Position numbers and translations under genes: made by a program
DNA from: JBFJKD01 sp038106145
GTDB taxonomy: Bacteria; Pseudomonadota; Gammaproteobacteria; Pseudomonadales; Porticoccaceae
Assembly (NCBI GenBank): GCA_038106145.1
Contig: JAYODD010000002.1
Location: forward strand, 168,586 to 232,585
DNA: 64,000 nucleotides
Reading direction: 5' to 3'
In this document: positions 25,461-34,445 of the stretch, piece after piece
Layout: each line of letters begins with the position of its first letter
How positions within the stretch are numbered: position 1 is the stretch's first letter
Notes under the pieces: model-generated
Database searches by the model: none
What the model saw: the letters and a program-made list of their open reading frames with translations, nothing else
Told to the model about the DNA's origin: nothing

Positions 25461-25810
25461 CAGGCGTAATTGTCGGTGACAAATTGCTGCCAGGCCCGCC
25501 AGCGGTCCGGGTGATACTTGTACTTCGGGTGATCGTAGGCCGCCACGTAAAAAACTTTGCCATCGCTGGCGCCCGCCACCGAGCCGATAAAGGTCATTTC
25601 CTTCTCGTACACGGGTTTGTGTTCCGCGGGGACCTGTTTCGCTGCATCGGCGGACCACAATCCGGCGCCGCGCATCCGGTCGATAATCGCTTGCGCATCG
25701 CCGTCGCCAAGACCCCAGCCAGTGCACAAATACAGGCTGGCATTGGCGGCATCGCCACCGTCGAAATACAGATGAAAGTTTTTGATTAAGGCACTGCCTG
25801 ATATCGCCAT
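25460..25810 (-). CDS. Conserved hypothetical protein, 116 residues
   Basis: A 116-residue soluble protein I do not recognise. It has no signal peptide or membrane segment. It contains LYFDGGDAANASLYLCTGWG near the N-terminus and an aromatic C-terminal stretch (YDHPKYKYHPDRWRAWQQFV). GGAGGC precedes the ATG at 25810 on the minus strand. Codon use and a good ribosome site argue that it is a real gene. The nearest gene on its strand, upstream, encodes an AMACR-type CoA racemase. Confidence 0.6.
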   Translation of the reverse strand: MAISGSALIKNFHLYFDGGDAANASLYLCTGWGLGDGDAQAIIDRMRGAGLWSADAAKQVPAEHKPVYEKEMTFIGSVAGASDGKVFYVAAYDHPKYKYHPDRWRAWQQFVTDNYA

Positions 25811-25906
25811 GGTAAAGCCTCCTTATCTTCGTTGTAAGCCCGATACAATGCAGGCGCGCTTGCGGTTGGGTTGCCGGTCCGGTCGTGGATTAACCTGCCG
25901 GAACCA

Positions 25907-27097
25907 TCAGTTTTGCGGGTAACCCGCAGCGCCAATGGCCCGGCTATCAAGCAACTCGCTAATTTCCCCCTGACAGAAACCCCACTCGGCCAGTGCTTCG
26001 TCTGTATGCGCCCCAAACGCCGGGGGCGGAAACTGAATGGCGCCCGGAGTCCCCTGAAACACGGGCGCCGGGGCGGGTTGTCGCACATTATTGATCGTGT
26101 GAAATCCGTTGCGGTCCAGGTTGTGGGGGTAGCTCATAGCCTCTTCAAAGTTTAGTACAGGGGACACGCAGGCGTCGGTATTTTCAAAGACGGCGCTCCA
26201 CTGAGCGCGGGTCTTGCTGGCAAAAGCCGCGCCGATCTGGCGTTGCATCTCGGGCCACAGGCCCTGATCGCGGTGATTTTCCCATTGGCTCCCGTCGATG
26301 CCGAGTATGGTCATAGCGATATCAAAAAACTTGCGCTCGATGGCGCCGATGGCCATATACAGTCCGTCGGATGTTTTGTAGGTTCCGTAAAAAGGCGCTC
26401 CCCCGTCCAGCATATTGGATTCCCGCTCCAGCACCTGGGCGCCTTCCTGCCATAGCCCGAACATGCCGGCCGCCAGATAGGCGGAGCCGTCGCACATCGC
26501 CGCGTCCACTACCTGGCCGGCGCCGGTGTTGCGTGCGCAGATAATGGCGGCGAGGGTGCCAAACGCGGAAAACATGGCACCGGCGCCCATATCCGCCACC
26601 AGGTTGAGCGGTGGCACGGGACGCCCTTCTTTGGGGCCGATGGCGGCGAGTACGCCCGTGATGGAGAGGTAATTGATATCGTGTCCGGCGGATTGTGCGA
26701 GGCGACCGCTCTGGCCCCAGCCGGTGGTGCGGGTCAACACCAGCCGAGGATTGCAGGCCAGCAGAACGTCCGGGCCGAGGCCCAGCTTTTCCAGGGTTCC
26801 GGGGCGGAACGGGTCGAGCACCGCGTCGGCCTGTTGCGCCAGCTTTAGTACGACGTTTTTCGCCGCCGGATGCTTGAGGTCGATAGCGACGGATTTGCGG
26901 CCGCGGCGCTGAATATCGTATTGCTGACCTCGCGGCACCCCCAGCCCCGACGGCGCCGGCCGGTCGAGGCGCAGCACGGTTGCTCCCGCATCCGACAACA
27001 GCATGCTGCACAGGGGTCCGGGGCCGATGCCGCCAAACTCAATAATTTTGAGGCCGGATAGCGGGCCGCTGCCCGGAAACGAATGCTGGGTGCTCAT
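25907..27097 (-). CDS. CaiB/BaiF protein, alpha-methylacyl-CoA racemase type
   Basis: A 396-residue class III CoA-transferase fold protein. It starts LSGLKIIEFGGIGPGPLCSMLLSDAGA, and has the racemase pattern GHDINYLSITG followed by NLVADMGAGAM, which supplies the His and Asp that act as acid and base in mycobacterial MCR. It should invert (2R)-methylacyl-CoA to (2S), a step needed before beta-oxidation of branched chains. ATG at 27097 is chosen because GAGGAATTACCC precedes it; the frame is open further upstream. It fits with the acyl-CoA dehydrogenases near 10-13 kb in a branched-chain catabolic role. Confidence 0.88.
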   Translation of the reverse strand: MSTQHSFPGSGPLSGLKIIEFGGIGPGPLCSMLLSDAGATVLRLDRPAPSGLGVPRGQQYDIQRRGRKSVAIDLKHPAAKNVVLKLAQQADAVLDPFRPGTLEKLGLGPDVLLACNPRLVLTRTTGWGQSGRLAQSAGHDINYLSITGVLAAIGPKEGRPVPPLNLVADMGAGAMFSAFGTLAAIICARNTGAGQVVDAAMCDGSAYLAAGMFGLWQEGAQVLERESNMLDGGAPFYGTYKTSDGLYMAIGAIERKFFDIAMTILGIDGSQWENHRDQGLWPEMQRQIGAAFASKTRAQWSAVFENTDACVSPVLNFEEAMSYPHNLDRNGFHTINNVRQPAPAPVFQGTPGAIQFPPPAFGAHTDEALAEWGFCQGEISELLDSRAIGAAGYPQN

Positions 27098-27176
27098 GGG
27101 TAATTCCTCGAAATCGGGATCGCAATCAGCCCGCGGGGCCAAGGCGGATATTCCGCAACCAAAATGCCGTACTTGC

Positions 27177-27650
27177 TCAAGTCTGCGACGCGTTGTGGCG
27201 CAGCGCCACAATCTCCTGCCACTCCCCGGGGCTCACGGGTTGAATGGACAGGCGACTTTGCTTGACCAGGGTCATGTTGGCCAGCGCCGGCTGTCTTTTT
27301 ATGGCCTGCAACGTAATCAGGCGCGGGAATTTGTCCACCAGGCGAATATCCACGCAAAACCATCGGGGATTTTGCCGATCCGCTTTGGCGTCGAAGTAGG
27401 GGCTGCCCGCATCAAACTGGGCCGGATCGGGGTAGCCAGCTGTGACTACTTGAGCGATTCCGCTTATCCCTGCGGGTTTGCAGCTTGAGTGATACACCAG
27501 CACCTGATCGCCGACCTGTACCTCGTCGCGCAGCAAATTGCGCGCCTGGTAATTGCGAATTCCGTCCCAGCGCGCACTCGCCTGGGGCGCCGCCGCCAGA
27601 TCGTCGATGCTGTACTCGCCGGGTTCGGTTTTGAATAACCAGTGGCGCAT
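27177..27650 (-). CDS. EVE domain protein
   Basis: A 157-residue single-domain EVE (PUA-like) protein. It begins MRHWLFKTEPGEYSIDDL and shows WDGIRNYQARNLLRD and VLVYHSSCKPAGISGIAQV, which are hallmarks of the family. EVE folds resemble YTH domains and bind modified bases. Its cellular target is not known. Confidence 0.93.
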   Translation of the reverse strand: MRHWLFKTEPGEYSIDDLAAAPQASARWDGIRNYQARNLLRDEVQVGDQVLVYHSSCKPAGISGIAQVVTAGYPDPAQFDAGSPYFDAKADRQNPRWFCVDIRLVDKFPRLITLQAIKRQPALANMTLVKQSRLSIQPVSPGEWQEIVALRHNASQT

Positions 27651-27715
27651 AGGGTGCTGTTTAGCCCGTGCAAGCGCCGGTCATACTCCACCATGGAGCG
27701 CGGCCGGCAAATTAC

Positions 27716-28198
27716 TTAGTGGTGATGCCCGCCGGGGCCATGCACGTGGCCGTGTTGCAGTTCTTCCTCGGTGGCGTCGCGCACCGTCTCCACCGATACA
27801 TCGAAATTCAGTGTCTCGCCAGCCAGGGGATGATTGCCGTCGACAGTCACCTGTTGGTCATCCAGGTCCGTGACCACCACGGTCAGGGGGCCGCGCTCGG
27901 TCTGCGCGCTGAAACGCATGCCAATTTCGATGACCGTGTCCTCGGCAAAGGCGTCGCGGGGTACCTTCTGAATCATCTCTTCGATGACCTCACCGTAACC
28001 GTCCTGGGGCTCGATACGGGCGGTAATCTTGTCTCCAGCCTTTTTGTCGGTTAGCGCCTGTTCCAGTCCGGGGATAATGTTGCCCGCCCCATATAGAAAA
28101 GTCAGCGGCTGCTGGCCCGCGGACGAGTCCAGCACGGTGCCTTCATCATCGGTTAACGTATAGTGTATCGCGACCACTGCGTTGGGCTTAATAAGCAT
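27716..28198 (-). CDS. SlyD-like FKBP-type peptidyl-prolyl isomerase
   Basis: A 160-residue protein with an FKBP domain split by an insert-in-flap (IF) domain. Features are VVAIHYTLTDDEGTVLDSS, FLYGAGNIIPGLEQAL, the IF region (about 67-120) and a His-rich tail (HGHVHGPGGHHH) that could bind metal such as nickel. It acts as a folding catalyst and chaperone in the cytosol. ATG is at 28198, with GGGAG upstream. Confidence 0.9.
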   Translation of the reverse strand: MLIKPNAVVAIHYTLTDDEGTVLDSSAGQQPLTFLYGAGNIIPGLEQALTDKKAGDKITARIEPQDGYGEVIEEMIQKVPRDAFAEDTVIEIGMRFSAQTERGPLTVVVTDLDDQQVTVDGNHPLAGETLNFDVSVETVRDATEEELQHGHVHGPGGHHH

Positions 28199-28266
28199 AG
28201 TGGCAATCTCCCGGTTTTGATAAGGCCAGCCATTATGGGTGATGCAAGACCGGGTCTCAAGGCGGG

Positions 28267-29694
28267 CTAGCGGATAATCTTGATCCACTGTCCAGCCCGG
28301 GGCTCGCCCACGGGGTAGGCGTCGTTGATCAGGCGCAGATCGTCTGCGCCGTTTTTGCCGAGATCAAGTCGGCGTGCGAGTTCGGCGTAGGTGGCTCCGG
28401 GTAGAGCTTTGACATAGTGAATCCTGCGCGGCTCCTGCGCCGCCAGGGCGCGGCGGGACAGGGGGCGAAACGATTGCACGATGCCCATGTAAATCTGATC
28501 ATCAGCTGCACTGAGTTGCGTCCCGCCGCTGCGGGCGACACCGCTGAACACAAATGCTCCGCGCCCGTAGTACAGCACCGCGAGACGTTGTTCCGGCGCG
28601 TTATTGTGCGCCGCTACCAGGCCGCGGTGGCCGGGCATGCGCGCCTGCACAAACGGCTGAGATTTTTTGAGCAGCGGAATGCCGAGGGTATTTTTGATAA
28701 ATTGCTGGGGGCTCTGGGTGGTGCGCGGTTTGATTTGCAGGGTCAAGGTCAATCCCTGGTCCGCTGACTGCCCGCGAAGGTCGTTGCCGTTCTCCACAAA
28801 TTGCCAACCGGCCGGGTAGTCGAACTGAAAGCCGAAGCGTCGGTGATAGAAGCGATTTTCGACCGGTGTGGCCGGTTGCAAATTTTGCCCCCAGACCAGT
28901 CCCTCGCTGGCGATACGAAATTCATTGATATTGGTTTCGCCACCCGCGGCGGTGGCGTTTTTATGCGCATTGTTAATGATTTCCAGCAGGCGTTTGTCGT
29001 TGCGCGGGTGGGTGGCAAACAGTCCGTGGTAGGTGGCTGGCCGGGCGCCGGCATCGCGGGCGCGTTTTTTTGCCACGCGCTCGTGATCCTTAAGCAGGGC
29101 TATCACCTCGATCATCGCCTGGGTGTCATAGCCAGCGCGGGCAAGGAATTGCGCGCCGAGGCCGTCGGCTTCCAGTTCCATGTCGCGGCCGTAACCCCGT
29201 ACCGTCGCCGCCCCCCACAGGGCCGATGCTTCGCCTACCTCGTAACTTTGCGTGAGAATGGCAAGCAGTCCGGCCGCCACATTACTGCCGGTCTGTGCCC
29301 GTTTCTGGCGCGCCGCGTGGCGCGCGGTGACATGGGCGATTTCGTGGGCCAGCACGGCCGCGAGCTGTGCTTCCGAATTCATGTAGGCGATCAGCCCGCG
29401 ATGGATATAGATGTAGCCCCCGGGAGTGGCGAATGCGTTGATATCGGGGTTGTCGATTACCGTGAAGGTGTAGGTCAGATCCGGTCGGTCGGAATGCTGC
29501 GCCACCCGCTGGCCCACGGTATTGACATAGGCGGTTAGTTTTTGCTCGCCGTAAATGGGCATTTCGGTGAGTATTTTGTCGTACATCTCCCGGCCAATTT
29601 CGGCTTCCTTTTTTTCCGATAACGGCAGCGCGCCCTGGCCGTCGGCGACCCAGCTACAGCACAGCAATACGGCAAGGGACAGTAATCTTTTCAT
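28267..29694 (-). CDS. M48-family periplasmic metalloprotease, BepA/YfgC-like
   Basis: A 475-residue protein with a signal peptide (about 1-19). The zinc motif HEIAHVTARH is near residue 120 and the third ligand Glu follows in DMELEADGLGAQFLARAGYD. The C-terminal part differs from BepA: no TPR but a beta-rich domain and a LysM-like tail (GATYAELARRLDLG..WIKIIR). M48 proteases of this group check outer-membrane protein assembly. It is the last gene of the minus-strand envelope operon, five bases after the previous stop, so it is probably its protease. Confidence 0.85.
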   Translation of the reverse strand: MKRLLSLAVLLCCSWVADGQGALPLSEKKEAEIGREMYDKILTEMPIYGEQKLTAYVNTVGQRVAQHSDRPDLTYTFTVIDNPDINAFATPGGYIYIHRGLIAYMNSEAQLAAVLAHEIAHVTARHAARQKRAQTGSNVAAGLLAILTQSYEVGEASALWGAATVRGYGRDMELEADGLGAQFLARAGYDTQAMIEVIALLKDHERVAKKRARDAGARPATYHGLFATHPRNDKRLLEIINNAHKNATAAGGETNINEFRIASEGLVWGQNLQPATPVENRFYHRRFGFQFDYPAGWQFVENGNDLRGQSADQGLTLTLQIKPRTTQSPQQFIKNTLGIPLLKKSQPFVQARMPGHRGLVAAHNNAPEQRLAVLYYGRGAFVFSGVARSGGTQLSAADDQIYMGIVQSFRPLSRRALAAQEPRRIHYVKALPGATYAELARRLDLGKNGADDLRLINDAYPVGEPRAGQWIKIIR

Positions 29695-29698
29695 GGCG

Positions 29699-30376
29699 TT
29701 AGCGCGTGGTGGGCGTATTTTCAGGGATAAAAAACGAACGGAGCTGGCGACCGATGCCGTCACAGGCCTCACTTTTGACCTGGGCGATGATCGGAATCGG
29801 CGCGCCCAGGGCAAACAGGTAGGAAGTGCCCCTGGCGTCGACCTTGACCCGCCCGTTTTCATTGAAGGTGTCGACATCCCAGATAATGGCTTCGTAGTTG
29901 GCATTTTTATCCCAGGTGGCGTAGCCGAAACAACCACCGCCCCCGGGCCCGACGCCACAGGCCAGAGAACCTTCCTGGTCGGTGGTTTCGGTGCTGCCAT
30001 CTACCCAGATCATGTAGCGAATCCCCTGGGAGCGAATACGTTCCGCCAGCAGGGGGTCGTTCATCATCGCCTGTAGACGGTTCAACGTCAGCGGCGCCGT
30101 ACGCGGTTCAAACCAGGGGTACAGCGCATCGATAAACGTTTGCTCCGGCAATACCCCTACGGTCGCGGCGCTACCGAGCTTGTCGCCGATGCAATCGATA
30201 AAATCCGGCTCTGTCTCATACTTCCCCTCGTGGCGACGGCCGAGTACCACCACGCGCTCGGCATTATTCAAAGTGAGCCGGGTATTGTTTTCCCGGTATT
30301 CGTCCACGGTGGTGCTGGTACAGGCCCCCAGCGAGAGCGCGAGGGCGATCAGCACCGACAAATTACCTGGTTTCAT
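29699..30376 (-). CDS. Outer-membrane-type lipoprotein, 225 residues
   Basis: Begins with a type II signal peptide and lipobox LGAC (Cys near residue 19), so it is a lipoprotein. The remainder is beta-rich with several Cys (DCIGD, ACGVGPGGGGCFG, SEACDG) that may form disulfides. I do not recognise the domain. It overlaps the next upstream gene by four bases, a sign of translational coupling in the envelope operon. Confidence 0.75.
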   Translation of the reverse strand: MKPGNLSVLIALALSLGACTSTTVDEYRENNTRLTLNNAERVVVLGRRHEGKYETEPDFIDCIGDKLGSAATVGVLPEQTFIDALYPWFEPRTAPLTLNRLQAMMNDPLLAERIRSQGIRYMIWVDGSTETTDQEGSLACGVGPGGGGCFGYATWDKNANYEAIIWDVDTFNENGRVKVDARGTSYLFALGAPIPIIAQVKSEACDGIGRQLRSFFIPENTPTTR

Positions 30377-30996
30377 GGCGCGCGCTCCAGCGGGGCAGCG
30401 GTGGGCGAGGGTCTGGTGGCGAGCCAGTCCCTGATTTCGGGTACTCTGGCAAAGCCGGTCACCAGATTCGCGCCGGCGTCGCGCAGGGCGACGATAGCGG
30501 CCTGGTTAAGGGCCTCGGCGTCGGACTTGAGAAAACGGGTGGGGGTCTTGCCGTAGGCGGGCATGATCCAGTCGGCGAGGGGCTGGCCGCTGCCAGCGAA
30601 CACGCGAATATTGTATTTGATCCACACCTCAAAAATATTTAGTTGGGTGTCACTGGGCATCGCCACCTGCACCTCCTCGACCACGGGCATAATGATCAGA
30701 TCGGTGGTCGCGGACGGGGGTAGCTGGTGGAGGGTGGCGGTTTCCTGGAACATGCTGCGGGCGATGGTGGCAAACAGGTCCATTTGCGTGGCGCCCACGG
30801 CAATACTCACCTCCCGCGTGCCCTCATTGCGAAAGATGTACTCGCGAAACGGTTGCTCAAATACCAGTGTGGCGCTGGCTGGCAATGGGCGCATCAGGGC
30901 GGGCGGAAAGGAGCCTTCCACCACCACTTCCGTGGCACACCCCGACAACACCACGATGGCGAGTACGACGAGCGAGCGGATTGGAGCTGGCAGCAT
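30373..30996 (-). CDS. Lipoprotein, 207 residues
   Basis: A signal peptide ends in lipobox LSGC (Cys near residue 20). The body has the pattern of lipoproteins that bind within the periplasm: a beta-rich core (VFEQPFREYIF, IIMPVVEEVQVAMPSD, VWIKYNIRVFAGSGQ). No named domain was recognised. Its C-terminal stop overlaps the start of the next lipoprotein. Confidence 0.75.
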   Translation of the reverse strand: MLPAPIRSLVVLAIVVLSGCATEVVVEGSFPPALMRPLPASATLVFEQPFREYIFRNEGTREVSIAVGATQMDLFATIARSMFQETATLHQLPPSATTDLIIMPVVEEVQVAMPSDTQLNIFEVWIKYNIRVFAGSGQPLADWIMPAYGKTPTRFLKSDAEALNQAAIVALRDAGANLVTGFARVPEIRDWLATRPSPTAAPLERAP

Positions 30997-31011
30997 AGTG
31001 TTCCCGTTCTG

Positions 31012-32001
31012 TTACTCGTTGAGGCCATTGAGCCCGACGAAGGTTCCGCCGTTGCGATAACTCAGCTCGCGCATCAGCGCGGCAAACCGGCTGGCAGTTT
31101 GCGCGCGCCCTCCCGGTGCCAGAAAGTGTACCGGAAAGCCCACCGTATGAATGCGCACCAGACGCTCGCCCCGGCGCCGCTCCCGGTTCATGCGATCGAC
31201 CGTGGTCAGCACATTTCTGATGGAGCCCCCGGTAAAATCGTCGCCAAAAACATACAGGCTGATTTTTTTGTCCGGGGCATAAAACGCGCGAATGGCGCGC
31301 TCAATGCCCTCCACCGGGCTGGAATTACTGAATGGAGTCCAGCTGGCGAGTCGTTGGATGATAGCCTTGCGCCGTCCCGGCGTGTCGGGAATCCATTTAC
31401 CGCGATAACCGGAAAACATGTAGTCTCCCATGTCGTTCATGATTTGCAGACCTTTGACCCGGGGATAAATGTCGAGGACGTTGATCATCTCCCTGCGCAC
31501 CCGCGGCCAGGCATAGTTGTACATGCTGCCCGATGTGTCGATGATGAAAATGATGTATTCGCTGTCCACCGGGATTCCGCCCACCAGTTGGTTCTTGCTG
31601 CGGGTGTCGCCCAACAGGCGTTGCATCTCTTCACTCAGGATTTGCAACGCCAGGGTCAACTCGTCGCGCTCGGTGGTATCGACTTCGGAGACGGCTTCCT
31701 GCTGGCGTTCCAGGCTGGCCAACCGTTCCCGCAGGCGGGCGATATTGTCGCGCAGCTCGGACAACTGTTCCTGCTTGCTGGTTAATTCCAGACTCAGAAC
31801 CCGCGCATCGGCGCGCACGTCAAACAGCTGCGCCTGTAGCGTCTCGACACTGTCGCTGGTCGCTGGCGCCTGGGGAGGGGCGGGTGTGTCGACAATGCGC
31901 GCGATAATCAACAGCAGTACGATAGCGCCGAAACCGCAGCTGATTACGTCGAGAAAGGAAATGCTGACTTCCTCGAGAAAGCGGCGTTTACGTCGCATCA
32001 C
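31012..32001 (-). CDS. Membrane-anchored coiled-coil VWA protein A with ExbD-like helix
   Basis: A 329-residue protein with a short basic N-terminus (MMRRKRRF), one membrane helix (SISFLDVISCGFGAIVLLLIIA), a coiled coil (about 48-110) and a C-terminal von Willebrand A domain starting EYIIFIIDTSGSM, whose DxSxS is the metal site (MIDAS). The helix start FLDV resembles the FID/FVD Asp of ExbD and TolR, which carries protons through a MotA/TolQ channel. Such a protein would point its VWA domain into the periplasm. A second copy of the same plan follows upstream, and a TolQ-like gene is in the operon. Interpretation as a stator partner is inference. Confidence 0.8.
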   Translation of the reverse strand: MMRRKRRFLEEVSISFLDVISCGFGAIVLLLIIARIVDTPAPPQAPATSDSVETLQAQLFDVRADARVLSLELTSKQEQLSELRDNIARLRERLASLERQQEAVSEVDTTERDELTLALQILSEEMQRLLGDTRSKNQLVGGIPVDSEYIIFIIDTSGSMYNYAWPRVRREMINVLDIYPRVKGLQIMNDMGDYMFSGYRGKWIPDTPGRRKAIIQRLASWTPFSNSSPVEGIERAIRAFYAPDKKISLYVFGDDFTGGSIRNVLTTVDRMNRERRRGERLVRIHTVGFPVHFLAPGGRAQTASRFAALMRELSYRNGGTFVGLNGLNE

Positions 32002-32076
32002 AGTTCCTGGCCCACAGTATCATTAACCCTTCCGGTGCAAGCCCCCATGGAGGGTGTCCGACAGCGACGCCCGGTG

Positions 32077-33144
32077 TCATGGCCAGTCACTGGCGGGGCT
32101 CAAAAAAGCGCCCTTGCTGGCCAGACCCAATTGCCAGAATAGTGCGGCGGCCTCCGGGTCGCCCTCCATGGGAAATAGTACGATATTAACCGGTATGCCC
32201 CTCGGCAGGCGTTGCGCCGCTTCGCCAAATAGTTTGACCCGCTCCTTGCCCGATACCCTGTTGCTACGGGGCGGTTTCTGCCCCTGGGTAGGCAGACCGT
32301 CGGTAATTAAAAAGATGTTGTCCGGGCGCGGAGACAGGGTGATAACCACATCGAAGGCGTTGATCAGACTGGTGCCGTCGCGGGGGAGCTGCTGTTTGAG
32401 GGCGCGTATTGCGGTGTCGAGGGTGGCGCTGTCGTTCGCGTTTTGCCAGCGCCCGCTGGTAGCGGGATTGAGTGCGGCCGCAACGGTGTTGAAGGTGTAA
32501 ATCTGATATTGGCTGTCGCGGGGTAGCTGCGCCACCAACCACTCGACGGTGCGTACGGCACGTCGCCACTTGGCGGAATTGCGCTGCACACCGGGGCTCA
32601 TATTTCGCAGCCGCAGAATGTTGACAATACTGTCGTCGAGCATGCTCGCCGAGCTGTCCACCAGTATCAGGATGCGCCGCCCACCGAGCTTCAGTCCGGT
32701 CAGATACTGTCGATCGCCGTCGCCGACAAAGCGCCGCAGATCTTTATCGCGGCCGGTTTCCCGTAACTCAGACGTTTTTTTTTCCAGTTCCCGTACTTTT
32801 TTGCGCAACAGGGGAAGATCTTCCCGGGCGTCGCTTTGCAGGCTGCGCTCGCGTTTTTTTTCGCTGATTTGAGTTTGCACTCGCTCCGCGAGACCCTGTG
32901 CCTCGACCGCCTGTTGCTCAATATCCGCCAGGCTGTTGCGTAGTTGCGCGAGTTCCTGCTCGCCCTGGCGCAGGTCCTGGTGCAGTAATTCGATTTCCGT
33001 GCCAAAGCGCGTATCGTCTGTGGTGGCGTCCATGGCGCCGTGTTTGAGAATCAGAAACAGGAGGGTGACGGCGCCGAATCCGCAGGCCATGATATCGAGA
33101 AACGACAGGCTGAACGTGCTGATCCGCCGCTGCTGTCGTCGCAC
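32077..33144 (-). CDS. Membrane-anchored coiled-coil VWA protein B with ExbD-like helix
   Basis: A 355-residue protein with the same layout as protein A: basic N-terminus MRRQQRR, membrane helix SFLDIMACGFGAVTLLFLI with an Asp at its start, a long charged coiled coil (about 50-135), and a VWA domain beginning RRILILVDSSASM. Its MIDAS core DSSAS is intact, and ITDGLPTQ supplies further metal-site residues. The two proteins share the helix motif FLD[VI][IM][SA]CGFGA, so they are paralogues. It ends a few bases after the start of the Hsp70-like gene's stop, in the same operon. Confidence 0.8.
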   Translation of the reverse strand: MRRQQRRISTFSLSFLDIMACGFGAVTLLFLILKHGAMDATTDDTRFGTEIELLHQDLRQGEQELAQLRNSLADIEQQAVEAQGLAERVQTQISEKKRERSLQSDAREDLPLLRKKVRELEKKTSELRETGRDKDLRRFVGDGDRQYLTGLKLGGRRILILVDSSASMLDDSIVNILRLRNMSPGVQRNSAKWRRAVRTVEWLVAQLPRDSQYQIYTFNTVAAALNPATSGRWQNANDSATLDTAIRALKQQLPRDGTSLINAFDVVITLSPRPDNIFLITDGLPTQGQKPPRSNRVSGKERVKLFGEAAQRLPRGIPVNIVLFPMEGDPEAAALFWQLGLASKGAFLSPASDWP

Positions 33145-33145
33145 G

Positions 33146-34414
33146 TTACAGCACCTCGATCAGGCCGATCAGGTGGGTTCCGATTTCAATCTGATCGCCG
33201 CACTGTAGGTCGGTAGCCTCGCCGCGACAGCTGATTCCCTGGTAACTGCTGCGCAACACCAGTTTGCTTTCCTGTAGTTGCAGGGTGGTGGGTGCGCCGT
33301 CGCCGTCGTTAAATTCCAGGCCGTTATCTGTATGCCATATACCGATGCCCCTGCCGATGGGATAGGCCCGGTGGCGGTAAACCAGATGGGTGGGGACGGG
33401 TCGCGTACCTGGCGCAGGCGGGGGTGACGCGTGGGCGTTGGCAAAGGGCAGGGTGGTCACAAAGTGCAATTTGTCCCCGCGGTCGCGACTCAGGGCGTGG
33501 GCGCAGAGTTCGCAGCCGCGCAGCGCGCCGTCGTAGGGCACCACCGTGGCGAGCGGCAGGTACTCCGCAAGGCCGGGCAGTGCCGCCACGCGCTGACTCA
33601 TTAGTAGCGTCGCCGACGGATAGCGGGCGATGGCCTGTGTTAAACGGGCCAGGCGCTGCGCGTTGACTGCAACCAGCTCGTTGCGCGATACATTGAGGCG
33701 GAAATTCCCCTGTGGCGCACTCAATTCCACCGCCACTTCGGGCTTGTCCACGAGCACGGAGAGCCAGTCAGGCAAGCGGTCGCGCAACTGCTGTTCGCCC
33801 GCCGCCGTGTGCAAGGGGTCGTAGCGATATTGCTGAATAAAGGCATTGGCGAGCCACTGTGCCCAGTGGTCGTGGAGTACCTTCAGGCCGATTTCCGGCA
33901 ACGCTTCCACCTGCTTTCGGACGACCCTGCCGGTGGCGTCGATGGCGGTGATTACCACCGTGTGCAACTGTATATCCACATACAACAAAGAGCCTTGCTG
34001 GCCGCTGCTGACACTGGCCGCCACGGCGGCATCGACCAGACCCGCAGCGTTAAATCCCGCCGCTTTAACCAGTCCCAGTAGCAGCGCCAACTGGTCATTG
34101 GACATATTGCTGGGGACGGTGAAAATGACTTCGCCGGGCGCACCCATATCGCGATGTAACTGCTGGATCTGTGCATAGGCCAGGTCCGCCGTGTGGCGGG
34201 CGAAATCGGTGCGCAGTGGCAGGGGTGTCAGGTTGAGTTGATGCCAGTAGTGATTAAAACTGCGTTGCGGTTCCAGCCAGGCTCTGCGCAGTGCCGGGGT
34301 GCCGGTAATGATGCCGCCGTCGGTGACGACCGCGTAGCCGGGGCTGACAGCGTGGCGCTCGTTATGTCGCCACTGAATACCGCTATCGTTAAGTTCCAGA
34401 ACCGCGATGGTCAA
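33146..34414 (-). CDS. Degenerate Hsp70/actin-fold protein with FHA-like C-terminal domain
   Basis: A 422-residue cytosolic protein. The first part (about 1-300) follows the Hsp70 ATPase layout: AVLELNDSGIQW where GIDLGTT should be, then EVIFTVPSNMSNDQ and AAGFNAAGLVDAAVAASVS (as in Hsp70 VPAxF...RxA, AGLxxxxLxxEPxAAA), then LLYVDIQLHTVVI in place of the second phosphate loop. Both phosphate loops are altered, so ATP hydrolysis is doubtful. The C-terminus (about 345-422) with YPIGRGIGIW, LVLRSSYQGIS and CGDQIEIGTHLIGLI resembles an FHA domain. It lies between the VWA and proton-channel genes and may link signalling to that complex. Confidence 0.65.
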   Translation of the reverse strand: MTIAVLELNDSGIQWRHNERHAVSPGYAVVTDGGIITGTPALRRAWLEPQRSFNHYWHQLNLTPLPLRTDFARHTADLAYAQIQQLHRDMGAPGEVIFTVPSNMSNDQLALLLGLVKAAGFNAAGLVDAAVAASVSSGQQGSLLYVDIQLHTVVITAIDATGRVVRKQVEALPEIGLKVLHDHWAQWLANAFIQQYRYDPLHTAAGEQQLRDRLPDWLSVLVDKPEVAVELSAPQGNFRLNVSRNELVAVNAQRLARLTQAIARYPSATLLMSQRVAALPGLAEYLPLATVVPYDGALRGCELCAHALSRDRGDKLHFVTTLPFANAHASPPPAPGTRPVPTHLVYRHRAYPIGRGIGIWHTDNGLEFNDGDGAPTTLQLQESKLVLRSSYQGISCRGEATDLQCGDQIEIGTHLIGLIEVL

Positions 34415-34445
34415 AATTGCTCTCCGGCGCGAAAACCAGGGTTGC

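Noticed and set aside
30727..31785. 352-codon plus-strand frame across the lipoprotein and VWA genes
   Set aside because: Crosses two real genes in antisense and matches nothing; no ribosome site.
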